Shown: positions 53,514 to 62,297 of the stretch, piece by piece
Position numbering within the stretch: the stretch's first letter is position 1
Layout: each line of letters opens with the position of its first letter
Assembly (NCBI RefSeq): GCF_002744755.1
Contig: NZ_KZ319290.1
Span: 62,001-126,000 of the forward strand
From: Leeuwenhoekiella nanhaiensis
GTDB lineage: Bacteria; Bacteroidota; Bacteroidia; Flavobacteriales; Flavobacteriaceae
Length of the DNA: 64,000 nt
Direction of reading: 5' to 3'
Made by a program: the position numbers and the translations under genes
The notes under the pieces: model-generated
What the model was told of the DNA's origin: nothing
Seen by the model: the letters and a program-made list of their open reading frames with translations, nothing else
Databases searched by the model: none

Positions 53514-54842
53514 ATGTTTGATAATTTAAGTGATAAGTTAGATAAGGCGATGCACGTGCTTAAAGGGCACGGTCAGATTACAGAAGTCAATGTTGCCGAA
53601 ACCCTTAAAGAAATACGTCGCGCCCTTGTAGATGCTGATGTTAACTATAAAATTGCAAAAGATTTTACCAGTACGGTAAAAGAAAAAGCGCTGGGTCAGG
53701 ATGTACTTACGGCTTTGAAGCCGGGTCAGTTAATGACCAAACTCGTCAAGGATGAGCTAACCGAACTGATGGGTGGCGATGCAGAAGGCATCAATCTTTC
53801 GGGTAATCCTTCGGTAATCCTGATGTCTGGTTTGCAGGGTAGTGGTAAAACTACCTTTTCCGGTAAACTGGCCAATTACTTAAAAAACAAAAAAACTAAA
53901 AAGCCACTTTTGGTTGCCTGTGATGTATATCGTCCTGCGGCGATAGATCAGCTTCATGTAGTGGGAGACCAGATAGGTGTTGAGGTTTTTTCCAATAAAG
54001 AAGAAAAAGATCCGGTTAAGATTTCGGAGGCTGCGATTGCTCACGCCAAAGCCAATGGCTTTAATGTGGTGATTATTGATACCGCGGGTCGTCTTGCAGT
54101 AGACCAGGTGATGATGAACGAGATCGCAGCAATTCATCAGGCTATTCGCCCACAGGAAACCCTGTTTGTTGTAGATTCTATGACGGGTCAGGATGCTGTA
54201 AATACTGCAAAAGCGTTTAATGACGTTCTAAATTTTGACGGGGTAATTCTTACCAAATTAGATGGTGATACTCGTGGTGGTGCCGCTCTTTCTATTAAAA
54301 CAGTAGTTGATAAGCCTATCAAATTCATCGGTACCGGTGAAAAGATGGAAGCCATTGATGTGTTCTATCCTTCCCGTATGGCAGACCGTATTCTTGGCAT
54401 GGGAGATGTTGTATCTCTTGTAGAGCGTGCTCAGGAGCAGTTTGATGAAGAAGAAGCCCGAAAGCTGCAGAAGAAAATCGCCAAGAATCAATTTGGTTTT
54501 GATGATTTCCTTAAGCAAATACAGCAGATCAAAAAGATGGGTAATATGAAAGACCTGATCGGGATGATTCCCGGTGCCGGTAAGGCGCTTAAAGGTCTTG
54601 ATATTGATGACGACGCCTTTAAAGGTATTGAAGCCATCATTCACAGTATGACGCCAGATGAGCGTACCCAACCGTCTATCATCAACAGCAGCCGTAAAAA
54701 GCGCATCAGTAAAGGTAGCGGTACATCGGTTCAGGAAGTAAATCAGTTGCTCAAACAATTCAATCAAATGAGCAAAATGATGAAAATGATGCAAGGCGGT
54801 GGTGGCGCCAAGATGATGCAGATGATGAACAATATGAGATAG
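53514..54842 (+). CDS. ffh: Signal recognition particle protein Ffh (SRP54)
   Basis: 442 residues from the ATG at 53514 (MFDNLSDKLDKAMHVLKGHG); a TTG 11 codons upstream is less likely. Ffh with 4.5S RNA targets nascent membrane proteins to SecYEG. N domain (1-90), G domain with GLQGSGKTTFSGKLANYL, DVYRPAAIDQL, DTAGRLAVDQ and TKLDGDTRGGAA, then the M domain (about 300-442) with the Met-rich end MSKMMKMMQGGGGAKMMQMM that binds signal sequences. The stop codon overlaps the start of a heptamer repeat tract. Confidence 0.98.
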   Translation: MFDNLSDKLDKAMHVLKGHGQITEVNVAETLKEIRRALVDADVNYKIAKDFTSTVKEKALGQDVLTALKPGQLMTKLVKDELTELMGGDAEGINLSGNPSVILMSGLQGSGKTTFSGKLANYLKNKKTKKPLLVACDVYRPAAIDQLHVVGDQIGVEVFSNKEEKDPVKISEAAIAHAKANGFNVVIIDTAGRLAVDQVMMNEIAAIHQAIRPQETLFVVDSMTGQDAVNTAKAFNDVLNFDGVILTKLDGDTRGGAALSIKTVVDKPIKFIGTGEKMEAIDVFYPSRMADRILGMGDVVSLVERAQEQFDEEEARKLQKKIAKNQFGFDDFLKQIQQIKKMGNMKDLIGMIPGAGKALKGLDIDDDAFKGIEAIIHSMTPDERTQPSIINSSRKKRISKGSGTSVQEVNQLLKQFNQMSKMMKMMQGGGGAKMMQMMNNMR

Positions 54843-54870
54843 TTTAGAGTTTATAGTTTGCAGTTTCAGT
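54841..54870. repeat. Tandem heptamers AGTTTNN upstream of the four-helix-bundle gene
   Basis: AGTTTAG, AGTTTAT, AGTTTGC, AGTTTCA, then GT, exactly in 7-base phase, beginning within the ffh stop codon. The last 16 bases (54855-54870) are almost the reverse complement of 55255-55271 on the other side of the small gene. Confidence 0.8.
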
Positions 54871-54893
54871 AAGCAGGAATTAATTTTTTGATT

Positions 54894-55259
54894 ATGGGTG
54901 TTGAAGATTTAATTGCTTATCAAAAAGCTTTTGATCTGGCGATGGAAATTTTTGAGGTTTCTAAATCTTTTCCAAAAGAGGAATGCTATTCTTTAACTGA
55001 TCAAATTAGAAGATGCTCCAGGTCGGTGTGTGCAAATATGTCTGAAGCCTACAGAAAGCGGAAGTACGAAAGACATTTTATAAGCAAATTGACTGATTGT
55101 GATGCAGAAAACGGTGAAACTCAGACTTGGTTACGCTTTGCTTTTGCTTGCGAATACATATCTGAAGAATATTATAATTCTAAACTTGAGAAGAGTAAGG
55201 AAATAGGGAAGCTCATAAACTATATGATTAATAATCCAGGAAAGTTTGGCTGTAACTGA
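54894..55259 (+). CDS. Four-helix-bundle protein, IVS/S23 family
   Basis: 121 residues from the ATG at 54894; a TTG 6 bases upstream is also open. The pattern [49 protein letters not shown] and the C-terminal [20 protein letters not shown] is that of the 23S rRNA intervening-sequence (S23) proteins, related to the Avd accessory protein of diversity-generating retroelements. Function of free-standing copies is unknown; they are thought to bind RNA. It sits between ffh and folD, flanked on both sides by heptamer repeats that form an inverted repeat, and its stop codon lies inside the right-hand repeat. This looks like an inserted cassette. Confidence 0.88.
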   Translation: MGVEDLIAYQKAFDLAMEIFEVSKSFPKEECYSLTDQIRRCSRSVCANMSEAYRKRKYERHFISKLTDCDAENGETQTWLRFAFACEYISEEYYNSKLEKSKEIGKLINYMINNPGKFGCN

Positions 55260-55287
55260 AAACTGCCAACTGATACTGCCAACTGAA
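55255..55287. repeat. Right-hand repeat: ACTGCCAACTGA twice
   Basis: ACTGAAAACTGCCAACT (55255-55271) matches the reverse complement of the left repeat with one inserted base and one change. ACTGCCAACTGA then occurs as two copies in tandem, one base apart (55262-55286). The stop codon of the four-helix-bundle gene (55257-55259) is part of it, and folD starts 7 bases after it. Confidence 0.78.
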
Positions 55288-55293
55288 TTAAAA

Positions 55294-56175
55294 ATGACAA
55301 TACTAGACGGAAAGAAAACCAGCAACGATATTAAAAATGAGATTGCTGAAGAAGTAAAAGCAATGAAAGAGCGGGGCGAAAAGGTTCCGCACCTCGCAGC
55401 TGTTTTGGTAGGGAATGATGGAGCTAGTTTAACCTACGTGGGCAGTAAGGTGAAAGCCTGCGAGCGTATTGGTTTTGAATCTACCCTTATCCGTCTTCCG
55501 GAAGAAACTACTGAAGAAGAATTGCTTGATCAGATCAAAAAGCTTAATGCAGATCCTGAAATTGATGGATATATCGTTCAGCTTCCGTTACCGAAACATA
55601 TTGATGAGCAAAAAGTGCTACTTGCTGTTGACGCTGATAAGGATGTAGACGGTTTTCACCCTACAAACTTTGGTAAGATGGCTCAGGATATGCCGGTTTT
55701 TATTCCTGCAACTCCTTTTGGTATTATGGAATTGCTTAAACGCTATGAAGTTCCTACCGAAGGTAAACACACCGTGGTTATTGGTCGCAGCCATATCGTT
55801 GGTCGACCTATGAGTATTTTAATGTCTCAAAAAGGAAACCCCGGAAACAGCACCGTAACCCTGGCGCACAGCCGCACCAAAAATCTGGAAGAGCTTACCA
55901 AACAAGCCGATATCATCATCACGGCATTAGGGGTGCCCGAATTTTTAAAGGCTGATATGGTTAAAGATAATGTCACCATTATTGATGTGGGGATTACCCG
56001 CGTGCCCGATACGACTAAAGAACGCGGTTACCGCATTACAGGTGACGTAGATTATGATGCAGTAAGCAAAAAAGCAGATTTTATTACGCCGGTACCCGGT
56101 GGAGTAGGACCAATGACGATCGCAATGCTGTTGAAGAACACCCTACTGGCGCGAGCACGTCACAATAAAAACTAA
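55294..56175 (+). CDS. folD: Bifunctional methylene-THF dehydrogenase / methenyl-THF cyclohydrolase
   Basis: 293 residues from the ATG at 55294 ([20 protein letters not shown]); an upstream TTG is within the repeat. FolD interconverts 5,10-methylene- and 10-formyl-tetrahydrofolate with NADP. Signatures: [16 protein letters not shown] with the catalytic Lys, [13 protein letters not shown], the NADP motif [11 protein letters not shown], and [19 protein letters not shown]. Slightly longer than average, with no unusual insertion. A bidirectional terminator follows. Confidence 0.98.
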   Translation: MTILDGKKTSNDIKNEIAEEVKAMKERGEKVPHLAAVLVGNDGASLTYVGSKVKACERIGFESTLIRLPEETTEEELLDQIKKLNADPEIDGYIVQLPLPKHIDEQKVLLAVDADKDVDGFHPTNFGKMAQDMPVFIPATPFGIMELLKRYEVPTEGKHTVVIGRSHIVGRPMSILMSQKGNPGNSTVTLAHSRTKNLEELTKQADIIITALGVPEFLKADMVKDNVTIIDVGITRVPDTTKERGYRITGDVDYDAVSKKADFITPVPGGVGPMTIAMLLKNTLLARARHNKN

Positions 56176-56194
56176 GCGGAAAATTACTTGAATT

Positions 56195-56222
56195 AAAAAA
56201 GAGGCTTTTAAGCCTCTTTTTT
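56195..56222. terminator. Bidirectional terminator between folD and the glucokinase gene
   Basis: GAGGCTT / AAGCCTC flanked by A6 on the left and T6 on the right (56195-56222). The symmetric A and T runs let it stop both the folD transcript and the convergent minus-strand gene. Confidence 0.92.
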
Positions 56223-56229
56223 AGTGTTA

Positions 56230-56973
56230 TTATTTCAAAAGATGCCGTGCTCCTAGCGCAGCGCCTATGATACCCGCGTGATTGCGTGTATGTGCAGCCA
56301 TAATGGGGATATCGGTTTTAAGGTATTTGATATATTCATCAAGATTTTTACTGGCTCCCCCGCCTATGATAATCAATTCGGGCTGTGAGATGGTGCTTAG
56401 CATTTGAATGAATTTATTGAAGCGTTTACCCCATTTTTTAAAACTCATATCATTGTCCAGACGCACACGTCTTGAGGCATATTCCTCAATTGAAGTTTTC
56501 TTTTTATAGCGCATTTGACCGAGTTCAAAATTTGGGATGAGTTCGCCATTAAAAAAGACGCCACTGCCAATACCGGTTCCAATAGTCACCACAACAACAA
56601 GACCTTTTACGCCTTTACCCACGCCAAATTCCATTTCAGCGAGACCTGCAGCATCTGCATCGTTCATAACATTTACCGGGAGGCCTATGCGTTGCGAAAT
56701 CATATCATCAACCTGAACACCTAGCCAGGATTTGTCGAGATTTCCGTGTTCTAATGCCTTTCCCCTGTGGATAACGGTGGGGAAGCCCACACCAACGGGA
56801 CCTTTCCAGTCCCAGTGTTTTACCACTTGTGCAATAGTCTCGACCATCGCTTTGGGTTCACGGGGAACGGGCGTGTCAAGTCTGAAACGCTCTCCCAGAT
56901 ATTCTTCTTTCGTTAAATTTACAGGTACCCCTTTGATGCCTGAACCTCCTACATCAACGCCCAGTATTGCCAT
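56230..56973 (-). CDS. ROK-family polyphosphate/ATP glucokinase (PpgK type)
   Basis: 247 residues. The N-terminal phosphate motif is GVDVGGSGIKG, the catalytic Asp is in VNVMNDADAAGLAEM, the second phosphate loop VVVTIGTGIGSGVF, and the adenosine loop IIIGGGASKN. The zinc-binding Cys cluster of most ROK sugar kinases is missing, as in PpgK proteins, and NFELGQMRYKKKTSIEEYAS matches the PpgK-type substrate loop. It would phosphorylate glucose to glucose-6-phosphate with polyphosphate and/or ATP. A small palindrome GCTGAAA-T-TTTCAGC (56994-57008) lies just upstream. Confidence 0.88.
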   Translation of the reverse strand: MAILGVDVGGSGIKGVPVNLTKEEYLGERFRLDTPVPREPKAMVETIAQVVKHWDWKGPVGVGFPTVIHRGKALEHGNLDKSWLGVQVDDMISQRIGLPVNVMNDADAAGLAEMEFGVGKGVKGLVVVVTIGTGIGSGVFFNGELIPNFELGQMRYKKKTSIEEYASRRVRLDNDMSFKKWGKRFNKFIQMLSTISQPELIIIGGGASKNLDEYIKYLKTDIPIMAAHTRNHAGIIGAALGARHLLK

Positions 56974-57031
56974 AAAGATCTATTAAATTTTAGGCTGAAA
57001 TTTTCAGCATGAGTTAAAATGAATAAGCAAT

Positions 57032-57508
57032 TTATAGAAAAACCATAAAAAAGACGGCAAAAAGGGCCAGAATATAAATGAGCCAATACGGCTTAAACCG
57101 CAAAGGGTTACTGCCGAAAAGTATTTTAGTCAGCTTAAACATCAAAGGCCTGTTTTTCGCGATATAATTGTAACCGTGATCACTAAGCTTTCTAAATGTT
57201 GCATTTTGGGTGTACCAGCGATGGTAGGGATACTTCTTAGACGAATAATCATAGCTGCGGTAAGCCGAGTCAGGACCGGCATAAACAGAACCGTCCGTTT
57301 CAATAAGGCGGCTTGCTTTTTTAAATTCTTTTAAAGGAATATCAGGAAAATCTGCTGCAGCCTGCTGAAAGCTTCGGTATTCGATGGAATCTCCCGTCAT
57401 GTTTTGCCAACGGGTTACCCAATACTTACAGAACTCGCACTTACCGTCCCAGATAAGTACCGGTTTATCTTTTGGAGGAAATTCAGTCTGTGGTATCTTC
57501 TGAAACAT
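57032..57508 (-). CDS. DCC-family (DUF393) thiol-disulfide oxidoreductase-like protein
   Basis: 158 residues. The DCC signature at the start reads VLIWDGKCEFCKYWVTRW (DGxCxxC), followed by YRSFQQAAADFPDI, typical of DUF393. A membrane helix is predicted at the C-terminus (YWLIYILALFAVFFMVFL). Function of the family is not settled; redox activity is inferred from the CxxC. It overlaps the upstream AI-2E gene by 26 bases, so it is the last gene of that operon. Confidence 0.87.
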   Translation of the reverse strand: MFQKIPQTEFPPKDKPVLIWDGKCEFCKYWVTRWQNMTGDSIEYRSFQQAAADFPDIPLKEFKKASRLIETDGSVYAGPDSAYRSYDYSSKKYPYHRWYTQNATFRKLSDHGYNYIAKNRPLMFKLTKILFGSNPLRFKPYWLIYILALFAVFFMVFL

Positions 57509-58544
57509 GTTCTTCCTGATGTTTTTCGAGTAAGGTATCGGGATCGCCGTATTCCTGTTTGTAAATTTTCACAATCAGCAAAAACAGGCTAATGAGTAAG
57601 GGTCCAAAGATTAGTCCGATAAATCCAAAAAGCGGTACCCCAACGATTACACCTATAAGTGTTACCAGAGGGTGTACATTGGCCAGTCGCTCTAAAACAT
57701 ACAGGCGTATCAGATTGTCTGTTGAGCCCACAACGACCAGGCCATAGATCCCAATTCCAAGAGCCTGAAGGTTATTGCCACTGGCTATCATAAGTATTAC
57801 GACCGGAGCTATCCCTAGCAAGGTGCCTACAAAAGGAATCATGCTTCCTATTGCTGTGATGACAAACCAGAAAAAGGGATCAGGTACACCGAATATAAAA
57901 AAGCCTATCAGCGCCACAATTCCCTGAGCTAACGCTACAAGCGGAATGCCCAACGCATTACTTTTTACCATGGCCCGGCTTTCTTCGCCTATACGTTTTA
58001 TATTGTCTTTACCAAGCGGAATAAACGCGTAAAGATAGTCGTGTAGTTTTTCGCGATTGACCAGCATGTAGTAGAGAATGAAATACATGATTCCTACCGC
58101 GATAAATACATTAAAGGTACCTCCTGCCAGATTTTGTAAGTTGGTGGATACCCAGCTTGTTATGGAATTGGTGTCGATAGATTCACTCACTTTGAAGCCA
58201 AGATCTGCCTCCCAGACCCCTATTTGATCTTTTATAACCTCAATGACCCGCTCAGAATTGTTTACCGCTTTACCAATTTTATTGGTCAGCATCATTACGG
58301 TCAGACCAATAGGTACTAAAATCACCACAAACGAGCCCAGCATCGCCAGACCTGCGGCATAGCCCGCTTTCCAGCCTCTTTTTATAAGTCGTTCTACGCT
58401 ATTCGTTAAAAGAACATACAAGGTAATGGCTCCCAAAACTCCCGATAAATACGGGGTCATTTCTTCAATAATTAATACCGAAAGAAATAAGATGAGCAGT
58501 ATTAAAAAGAGTTGCCTTACCAGTTCGGGTTTGAGTCTGTTCAT
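57483..58544 (-). CDS. AI-2E family transporter (PerM-like permease)
   Basis: 353 residues with about eight membrane helices: two near the N-terminus ([18 protein letters not shown]), a soluble region about 85-145, and several after 150, including [20 protein letters not shown] and the conserved [18 protein letters not shown] and [14 protein letters not shown]. The family includes the putative AI-2 exporter TqsA and a sodium/proton antiporter, so the substrate cannot be named. The start overlaps the VOC gene stop by 4 bases (ATGA), and the end overlaps the DCC gene. Confidence 0.92.
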   Translation of the reverse strand: MNRLKPELVRQLFLILLILFLSVLIIEEMTPYLSGVLGAITLYVLLTNSVERLIKRGWKAGYAAGLAMLGSFVVILVPIGLTVMMLTNKIGKAVNNSERVIEVIKDQIGVWEADLGFKVSESIDTNSITSWVSTNLQNLAGGTFNVFIAVGIMYFILYYMLVNREKLHDYLYAFIPLGKDNIKRIGEESRAMVKSNALGIPLVALAQGIVALIGFFIFGVPDPFFWFVITAIGSMIPFVGTLLGIAPVVILMIASGNNLQALGIGIYGLVVVGSTDNLIRLYVLERLANVHPLVTLIGVIVGVPLFGFIGLIFGPLLISLFLLIVKIYKQEYGDPDTLLEKHQEEHVSEDTTD

Positions 58545-58960
58545 TTGGCGAAAAGTTGAGAGATGTCTTTAAAGCTCTTAAACTCCAAAGCGTTTCCGCA
58601 GGGATCATAAAAGAACAAGGTAGCCTGTTCTCCGGGTAAACCTTCAAACCTGATGTAAGGTTCGATCACAAACTCAATATTTTTTTGCTTCAGCTTTTCT
58701 GCAAACTGATGAAAATCATCCCAGGGAAGCACTACCCCAAAGTGTGGAATGGGGACTTCCTTGCCGTCAACCGAATTGTGATGTACGTCATCCTGAGCAC
58801 TTTTGGGTTTGTAATGAATCACCAGCTGGTGACCAAAGAAATCAAAATCAACCCAGTGATCGCTGCTGCGACCTTCGGTTAGTTCAAGGGTGTCCCTGTA
58901 AAAAATTCGGGCTTTCTGTACATCATCAACAGGAATAGCCAGGTGAAATGGTGCGGGCAT
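58541..58960 (-). CDS. VOC-family (glyoxalase/dioxygenase fold) protein
   Basis: 139 residues. Paired beta-alpha-beta-beta-beta modules: [20 protein letters not shown] with His at position 6, and [20 protein letters not shown]-terminal [15 protein letters not shown] ends in the Glu metal-ligand motif (GNxLEF). Metal-dependent lyase or resistance activity is possible; the substrate is not evident. First gene of the VOC/AI-2E/DCC group. Confidence 0.88.
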   Translation of the reverse strand: MPAPFHLAIPVDDVQKARIFYRDTLELTEGRSSDHWVDFDFFGHQLVIHYKPKSAQDDVHHNSVDGKEVPIPHFGVVLPWDDFHQFAEKLKQKNIEFVIEPYIRFEGLPGEQATLFFYDPCGNALEFKSFKDISQLFAK

Positions 58961-58979
58961 TGGTTAGTTTTTTGGTTGT

Positions 58980-59225
58980 TTAGTTATTGCGCAGGGCTTT
59001 GATAAGCTCGCTTTTGCTCATCTTTGAGCGGCCTTCAATGCCAACTTCCTGAGCTTGTTTGTAGAGTTCTTCTTTGGTTCGGTCCTCATAATCTTTGGCT
59101 TTGCCTCCTTTTTTACCCGCATTAGGGGTATTGGCAATGCGTGCGGACTTTTCTTTGCTGTAACCTTGTTCTCTTAGCGCTTCATACTGGTCCTCATTTT
59201 TAACGGAAGGTCTGTCATCTGCCAT
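58980..59225 (-). CDS. Small protein with Rho N-terminal/SAP-like domain
   Basis: 81 residues. The C-terminal half, YEDRTKEELYKQAQEVGIEG with MSKSELIKALRNN, is the small helical Rho-N/SAP fold that binds nucleic acid. The N-terminal part EDQYEALREQGYSKEKSARI with NTPNAGKKGGK is conserved in short stress-type proteins in many bacteria. Probably a DNA- or RNA-binding accessory protein; precise function unknown. Confidence 0.8.
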   Translation of the reverse strand: MADDRPSVKNEDQYEALREQGYSKEKSARIANTPNAGKKGGKAKDYEDRTKEELYKQAQEVGIEGRSKMSKSELIKALRNN

Positions 59226-59318
59226 ACTAAATAATTCTAAAGTGGTTTCTTTAAAAATACTGGGAATTTACGAGTTGCAGGGTATGATTAACACAGGTTT
59301 ATAAACTGAAGTAAATCA

Positions 59319-60119
59319 CTACTCTTTTCGGCGTCTTCTCGGTCCGGAAGGAGTAAATCCTTTGCGGGCGGTAGCTTCAGCTGGTTGGTCATTGTAGGTT
59401 TTAGAACTGCCTTCCAGAAGCGTATTGAGCTCTCTGAGTTCGGCAGGGGTGAAGTGTCGATATTTGCCCACTGCAACATCCAGATGAATATTCATTATAC
59501 GCACGCGTTTAAGGCGGGTTACCTCGTAGCCTAGATACTCGCACATACGGCGTATCTGACGGTTAAGTCCCTGAGTCAGGACAATCTTAAACCGGTTTTT
59601 CCCCAGTTGCTCTACCTCGCATTTTCGGGTGATGGTATCGAGTATGGGTAAACCATCAGACATACGCTTTACAAATGATGCCGTGACCGGTTTGTCAACT
59701 TCCACAATATATTCCTTATCGTGATTATTACGGGCACGCAGAATTTTATTGACGATATCGCCGTCATTGGTTAAAAAGATAAGCCCTTCACTGGCTTTGT
59801 CAAGACGACCAACGGGAAAGATACGCGTGGGATAATTGATAAAATCAATGATGTTGTCTTTTTCAACCCGTGTGTCTGTGGTGCACACAATCCCTACCGG
59901 TTTGTTGAAAACAAGGTAAACCGGTTTGTCTTTCTCCTGCACCACCAGTTTGCCGTCTACGCGAATCTCGTCTGCTGTCGTAACTTTTGTGCCCATTTCG
60001 GGTACAGCGCCATTTATGGTAATACGACCGGCATCTATAAGCTTATCGGCTTCCCTGCGCGAGCAGAATCCGAGTTCGCTGAGGTATTTGTTAATTCGGG
60101 TAGGTGTTTCGCCGGCCAT
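59319..60119 (-). CDS. rluF: 23S rRNA pseudouridine synthase RluF
   Basis: 266 residues. An S4 RNA-binding domain (about 6-55, RINKYLSELGFCSRREADKL) precedes the RsuA-type catalytic domain with the Asp in PVGRLDKASEGLIFLTNDG. The stretch VNKILRARNNHDKEYIV and GLNRQIRRMCEYLGYEV closely match E. coli RluF rather than RluB/E, so it probably modifies the uridine corresponding to 2604 of 23S rRNA. A basic tail ends GPRRRRKE. It starts 10 bases after the alpha/beta-hydrolase stop, likely the same mRNA. Confidence 0.92.
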   Translation of the reverse strand: MAGETPTRINKYLSELGFCSRREADKLIDAGRITINGAVPEMGTKVTTADEIRVDGKLVVQEKDKPVYLVFNKPVGIVCTTDTRVEKDNIIDFINYPTRIFPVGRLDKASEGLIFLTNDGDIVNKILRARNNHDKEYIVEVDKPVTASFVKRMSDGLPILDTITRKCEVEQLGKNRFKIVLTQGLNRQIRRMCEYLGYEVTRLKRVRIMNIHLDVAVGKYRHFTPAELRELNTLLEGSSKTYNDQPAEATARKGFTPSGPRRRRKE

Positions 60120-60129
60120 AGGTATTGGT

Positions 60130-60969
60130 TTATTTCGAAAGGAACTGTATTATTTTCTCATTGACCTCCTTGTCGTACAGGCTATGATTGAGTCCTTCGG
60201 TTTCTATATATTCTGAATTTTTCAGTGCTTTATGAATCGTCCGGGAGCCTGAAGCAGGCGTTATGGTATCTTCCTTGTCGTGAATGAGCAGGGTAGGAGT
60301 CTGTATTTTTTTCGCGAATGCGGAAGAAGAAAAGTCTTTAGTTTTAAAATTGAAGCGTCTTTTGAAAAACGCTTCCAGAGCATCAATGGCTTTCTGATTA
60401 AGACCTAAAATAGTCCGGTATTGATCAACCAGGCTTTCCAGTTTATCAGGAGCGCCTAAGATAACCAGTTTCTCCATTTGCAGTGCTGAATCTTGCGCCT
60501 GATTATACAAAACGGTCATACCACCCATAGAATGTCCTATCAGGAATGCCGGTTGATAGATCTCAATAACCTGATCAAGAACCTTACTGTAGATGGGAAC
60601 ATACAAATATTTACCATCACTATACCCGTGAGCAGGTGCGTCAAAAGCTATGATGTTGTAGTTTTCTTTTTGGAGTCTGAGAATCATTTCCTTCCAGCGG
60701 TGCGAATGACTTTCCCAGCCGTGTACCAATACAATGGTTTTGCCGGTTCCTTTCCACCTGTAGGGTTGAATGGAGAGCCTTTCAATTTCCAGTTTGGGCT
60801 CCAGATTAGAGTCTAAAAAATCCTGATGATGCGGTCCTATCTTTCCCTGGCGGGGTTTGCTAAAAACGCGAAAGGCTTTTCTGGCTGAAGCTCGCGGACT
60901 TAAGTAAGCCAGCGTATTTATATAAAATCCTAAAGATCCTACTACGAGTTTTTTGAAAAGTTTTTGCAT
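60130..60969 (-). CDS. Alpha/beta-fold hydrolase
   Basis: 279 residues. The oxyanion motif VLVHGWESHSHRWKEM is at about 80-95, nucleophile Ser in FLIGHSMGGMTVL (GxSxG), acid in LLIHDKEDTITPASGS and His in EGLNHSLYDKEV, completing the triad. An N-terminal basic/hydrophobic segment may anchor it to the membrane. Probably an esterase or lipase of unknown substrate. Its ATG is directly beside a terminator hairpin of the upstream gene, and a TATATTTG promoter element overlaps the hairpin. Confidence 0.88.
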   Translation of the reverse strand: MQKLFKKLVVGSLGFYINTLAYLSPRASARKAFRVFSKPRQGKIGPHHQDFLDSNLEPKLEIERLSIQPYRWKGTGKTIVLVHGWESHSHRWKEMILRLQKENYNIIAFDAPAHGYSDGKYLYVPIYSKVLDQVIEIYQPAFLIGHSMGGMTVLYNQAQDSALQMEKLVILGAPDKLESLVDQYRTILGLNQKAIDALEAFFKRRFNFKTKDFSSSAFAKKIQTPTLLIHDKEDTITPASGSRTIHKALKNSEYIETEGLNHSLYDKEVNEKIIQFLSK

Positions 60970-60995
60970 AAAAAAGCCCTCCTGATTGGGAGGGC
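60970..60995 (-). terminator. Terminator of the small membrane-protein gene, overlapping the next promoter
   Basis: On the minus strand GCCCTCC (60995-60989), 6-base loop, GGAGGGC (60982-60976), T6 (60975-60970). It lies immediately before the hydrolase ATG at 60969. Confidence 0.9.
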
Positions 60996-61002
60996 AAATA
61001 TA
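60995..61002 (-). promoter_or_regulatory. -7 promoter element of the alpha/beta-hydrolase gene
   Basis: TATATTTG on the minus strand fits TAnnTTTG exactly; its G is the first base of the terminator stem. Transcription would begin a few bases later, inside the hairpin. No good TTTG box is seen 19 bases upstream. Confidence 0.6.
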
Positions 61003-61017
61003 CGATTTAGCAGGCTG

Positions 61018-61221
61018 TTACTTCTTGCTTTCAGATTCAATTACATCAGTATCTTTTCGGTATTTGAGAAGCGATATCCCCGAAAGGAAAAATATACCAC
61101 CCAAAATAGCCAGAGCCCAGGGACTTAATCCCGTGCTTAAACTTCCAAAAATACCCATTACTCCGGCTACTAATGCAATTGCTCCACCTACTACCATGAT
61201 GATTGCTAATATCTTGATCAT
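61018..61221 (-). CDS. Small two-helix membrane protein, unknown function
   Basis: 67 residues: two hydrophobic segments (ILAIIMVVGGAIALVAGVMG and PWALAILGGIFFLSGISLL) separated by a short loop, with a charged tail KYRKDTDVIESESKK. I do not recognise the family. It stands alone in its transcript, with its own terminator at 60970-60995. A 138-base gap without clear signals separates it from the cupin gene upstream. Confidence 0.65.
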   Translation of the reverse strand: MIKILAIIMVVGGAIALVAGVMGIFGSLSTGLSPWALAILGGIFFLSGISLLKYRKDTDVIESESKK

Positions 61222-61359
61222 AATTTTTAAAATATTGGTTATGGAGCTAATGTACAGGAATGCAGCGACTGCTTAATATAGATTAACGAGCCTTTAAGCA
61301 AGAATTAATACATATTTATAAATTACTGCATTTTAGAGAATTAGGGTTGTTGCCAATTA

Positions 61360-61725
61360 TCACTCTGCCTCGCGATTAACTTTTTCAAAGTCAAAAGCAG
61401 ATTTACACACGGAGATATAGGTGCACGGCGCATCAAAAGGATTGCTGTAACGCACCCGCGTCCCTGCCTTGATCTGAATAGATTCGCCTGCTTTTAACGT
61501 GAGTTGCTCGCCATTAATGTCAAACTGCTTTTGCCCGCTAATAATAAACGTGTACTCGTCAAACTCAGGAGTTTGAAAAGGTTCACTCCAATGCGGCGGG
61601 GCAACCATATGGGCAATGCTCAGGTCACTCTGACCGGTGCTGGCTTTGCCAAAATGTTCACCGATGTATTTTCCGTCATCGGTAGGTACGACAAAAGGTT
61701 TTTTTTGAATGAAATAGGAACTCAC
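61360..61725 (-). CDS. Cupin-fold protein
   Basis: 121 residues. A single cupin barrel is inferred from PHWSEPFQTPEFDEYTFIIS (about 53-72; the family's motif 1 has HxH, here only PHW and two Glu), and QLTLKAGESIQIKAGTRVRY (motif 2 region). Metal binding may be altered because of the missing His. The start codon is GTG. Probably a small-molecule enzyme or binding protein; the substrate is unknown. It starts 26 bases after the lipoprotein gene stop. Confidence 0.78.
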   Translation of the reverse strand: MSSYFIQKKPFVVPTDDGKYIGEHFGKASTGQSDLSIAHMVAPPHWSEPFQTPEFDEYTFIISGQKQFDINGEQLTLKAGESIQIKAGTRVRYSNPFDAPCTYISVCKSAFDFEKVNREAE

Positions 61726-61751
61726 TGCTTTGATTTTTTTAAACTGAATAA

Positions 61752-62297
61752 TTACCAGCCTATCATAAAGTATTTGATTTTCGCGGCGTCAGGGATCTCT
61801 GCTTCGGTCACTTTGGCTTCCATATCAAAGCGAAGCTCGCCCTGAAGCTCTTTGCGATCAATCGTAAAATACGCATTGATGTCGTCAACAAAAACCACCA
61901 CACTGCTTATGAGCGTTTCGATACGCGAAATTTCGTAAGCATCTGTGAGGTCTTTAAAAGTAGAGTTGAGGTTAATCCCGGCTTCAGTGGTATATCGGGG
62001 GTCAAAGATTTGTACGGTTCTAATGGTCTTTGGTTCTCCTTCTTTTATCGGCATCAGGCTTAAAAGCTGCTTTCCGCCTTTCTCATATACTTCAATGGCA
62101 TTGATGTTCAATTCTTCGCTGAGTCCGCTGTTTTGATCTACCACGCTGTCATTTGCGAAAACAGTTTTCAGATCGCTTACAGGAGTTTCTTTAGTAAGTG
62201 GCCCCACCTGTGTGGGTGTTACCTGAAACGGATTTTCTTTTGAACAAGAGGTTACCAGCATACCGGCAAAAAGACCGGCTAAAAGTATTTTTTTCAT
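61752..62297 (-). CDS. Lipoprotein of unknown function
   Basis: 181 residues from the ATG at 62297 (MKKILLAGLFAGMLVTSCSK); a TTG 10 codons upstream is in frame but the ATG gives a proper lipoprotein signal with Cys18. The mature part has SDLKTVFANDSVVDQNSGLS, an EVYEKGGKQLLSLMPI stretch and a beta-rich end (SSVVVFVDDINAYFTIDRKE). No known domain is evident. It probably faces the periplasm. Located between the cupin and the HerA-like ATPase genes. Confidence 0.72.
   Translation of the reverse strand: MKKILLAGLFAGMLVTSCSKENPFQVTPTQVGPLTKETPVSDLKTVFANDSVVDQNSGLSEELNINAIEVYEKGGKQLLSLMPIKEGEPKTIRTVQIFDPRYTTEAGINLNSTFKDLTDAYEISRIETLISSVVVFVDDINAYFTIDRKELQGELRFDMEAKVTEAEIPDAAKIKYFMIGW

Noticed and set aside
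54258-54794. Long open frame on the minus strand (178 codons) opposite ffh
   Set aside because: It lies wholly within the conserved ffh coding sequence, has a low-complexity His/Phe/Leu/Ile/Thr-rich composition and no recognisable motif; an antisense shadow.
56994-57008. Small palindrome upstream of the glucokinase gene as an operator
   Set aside because: Short, AT-rich centre, single copy in the window; mentioned with the gene, not claimed as a site.
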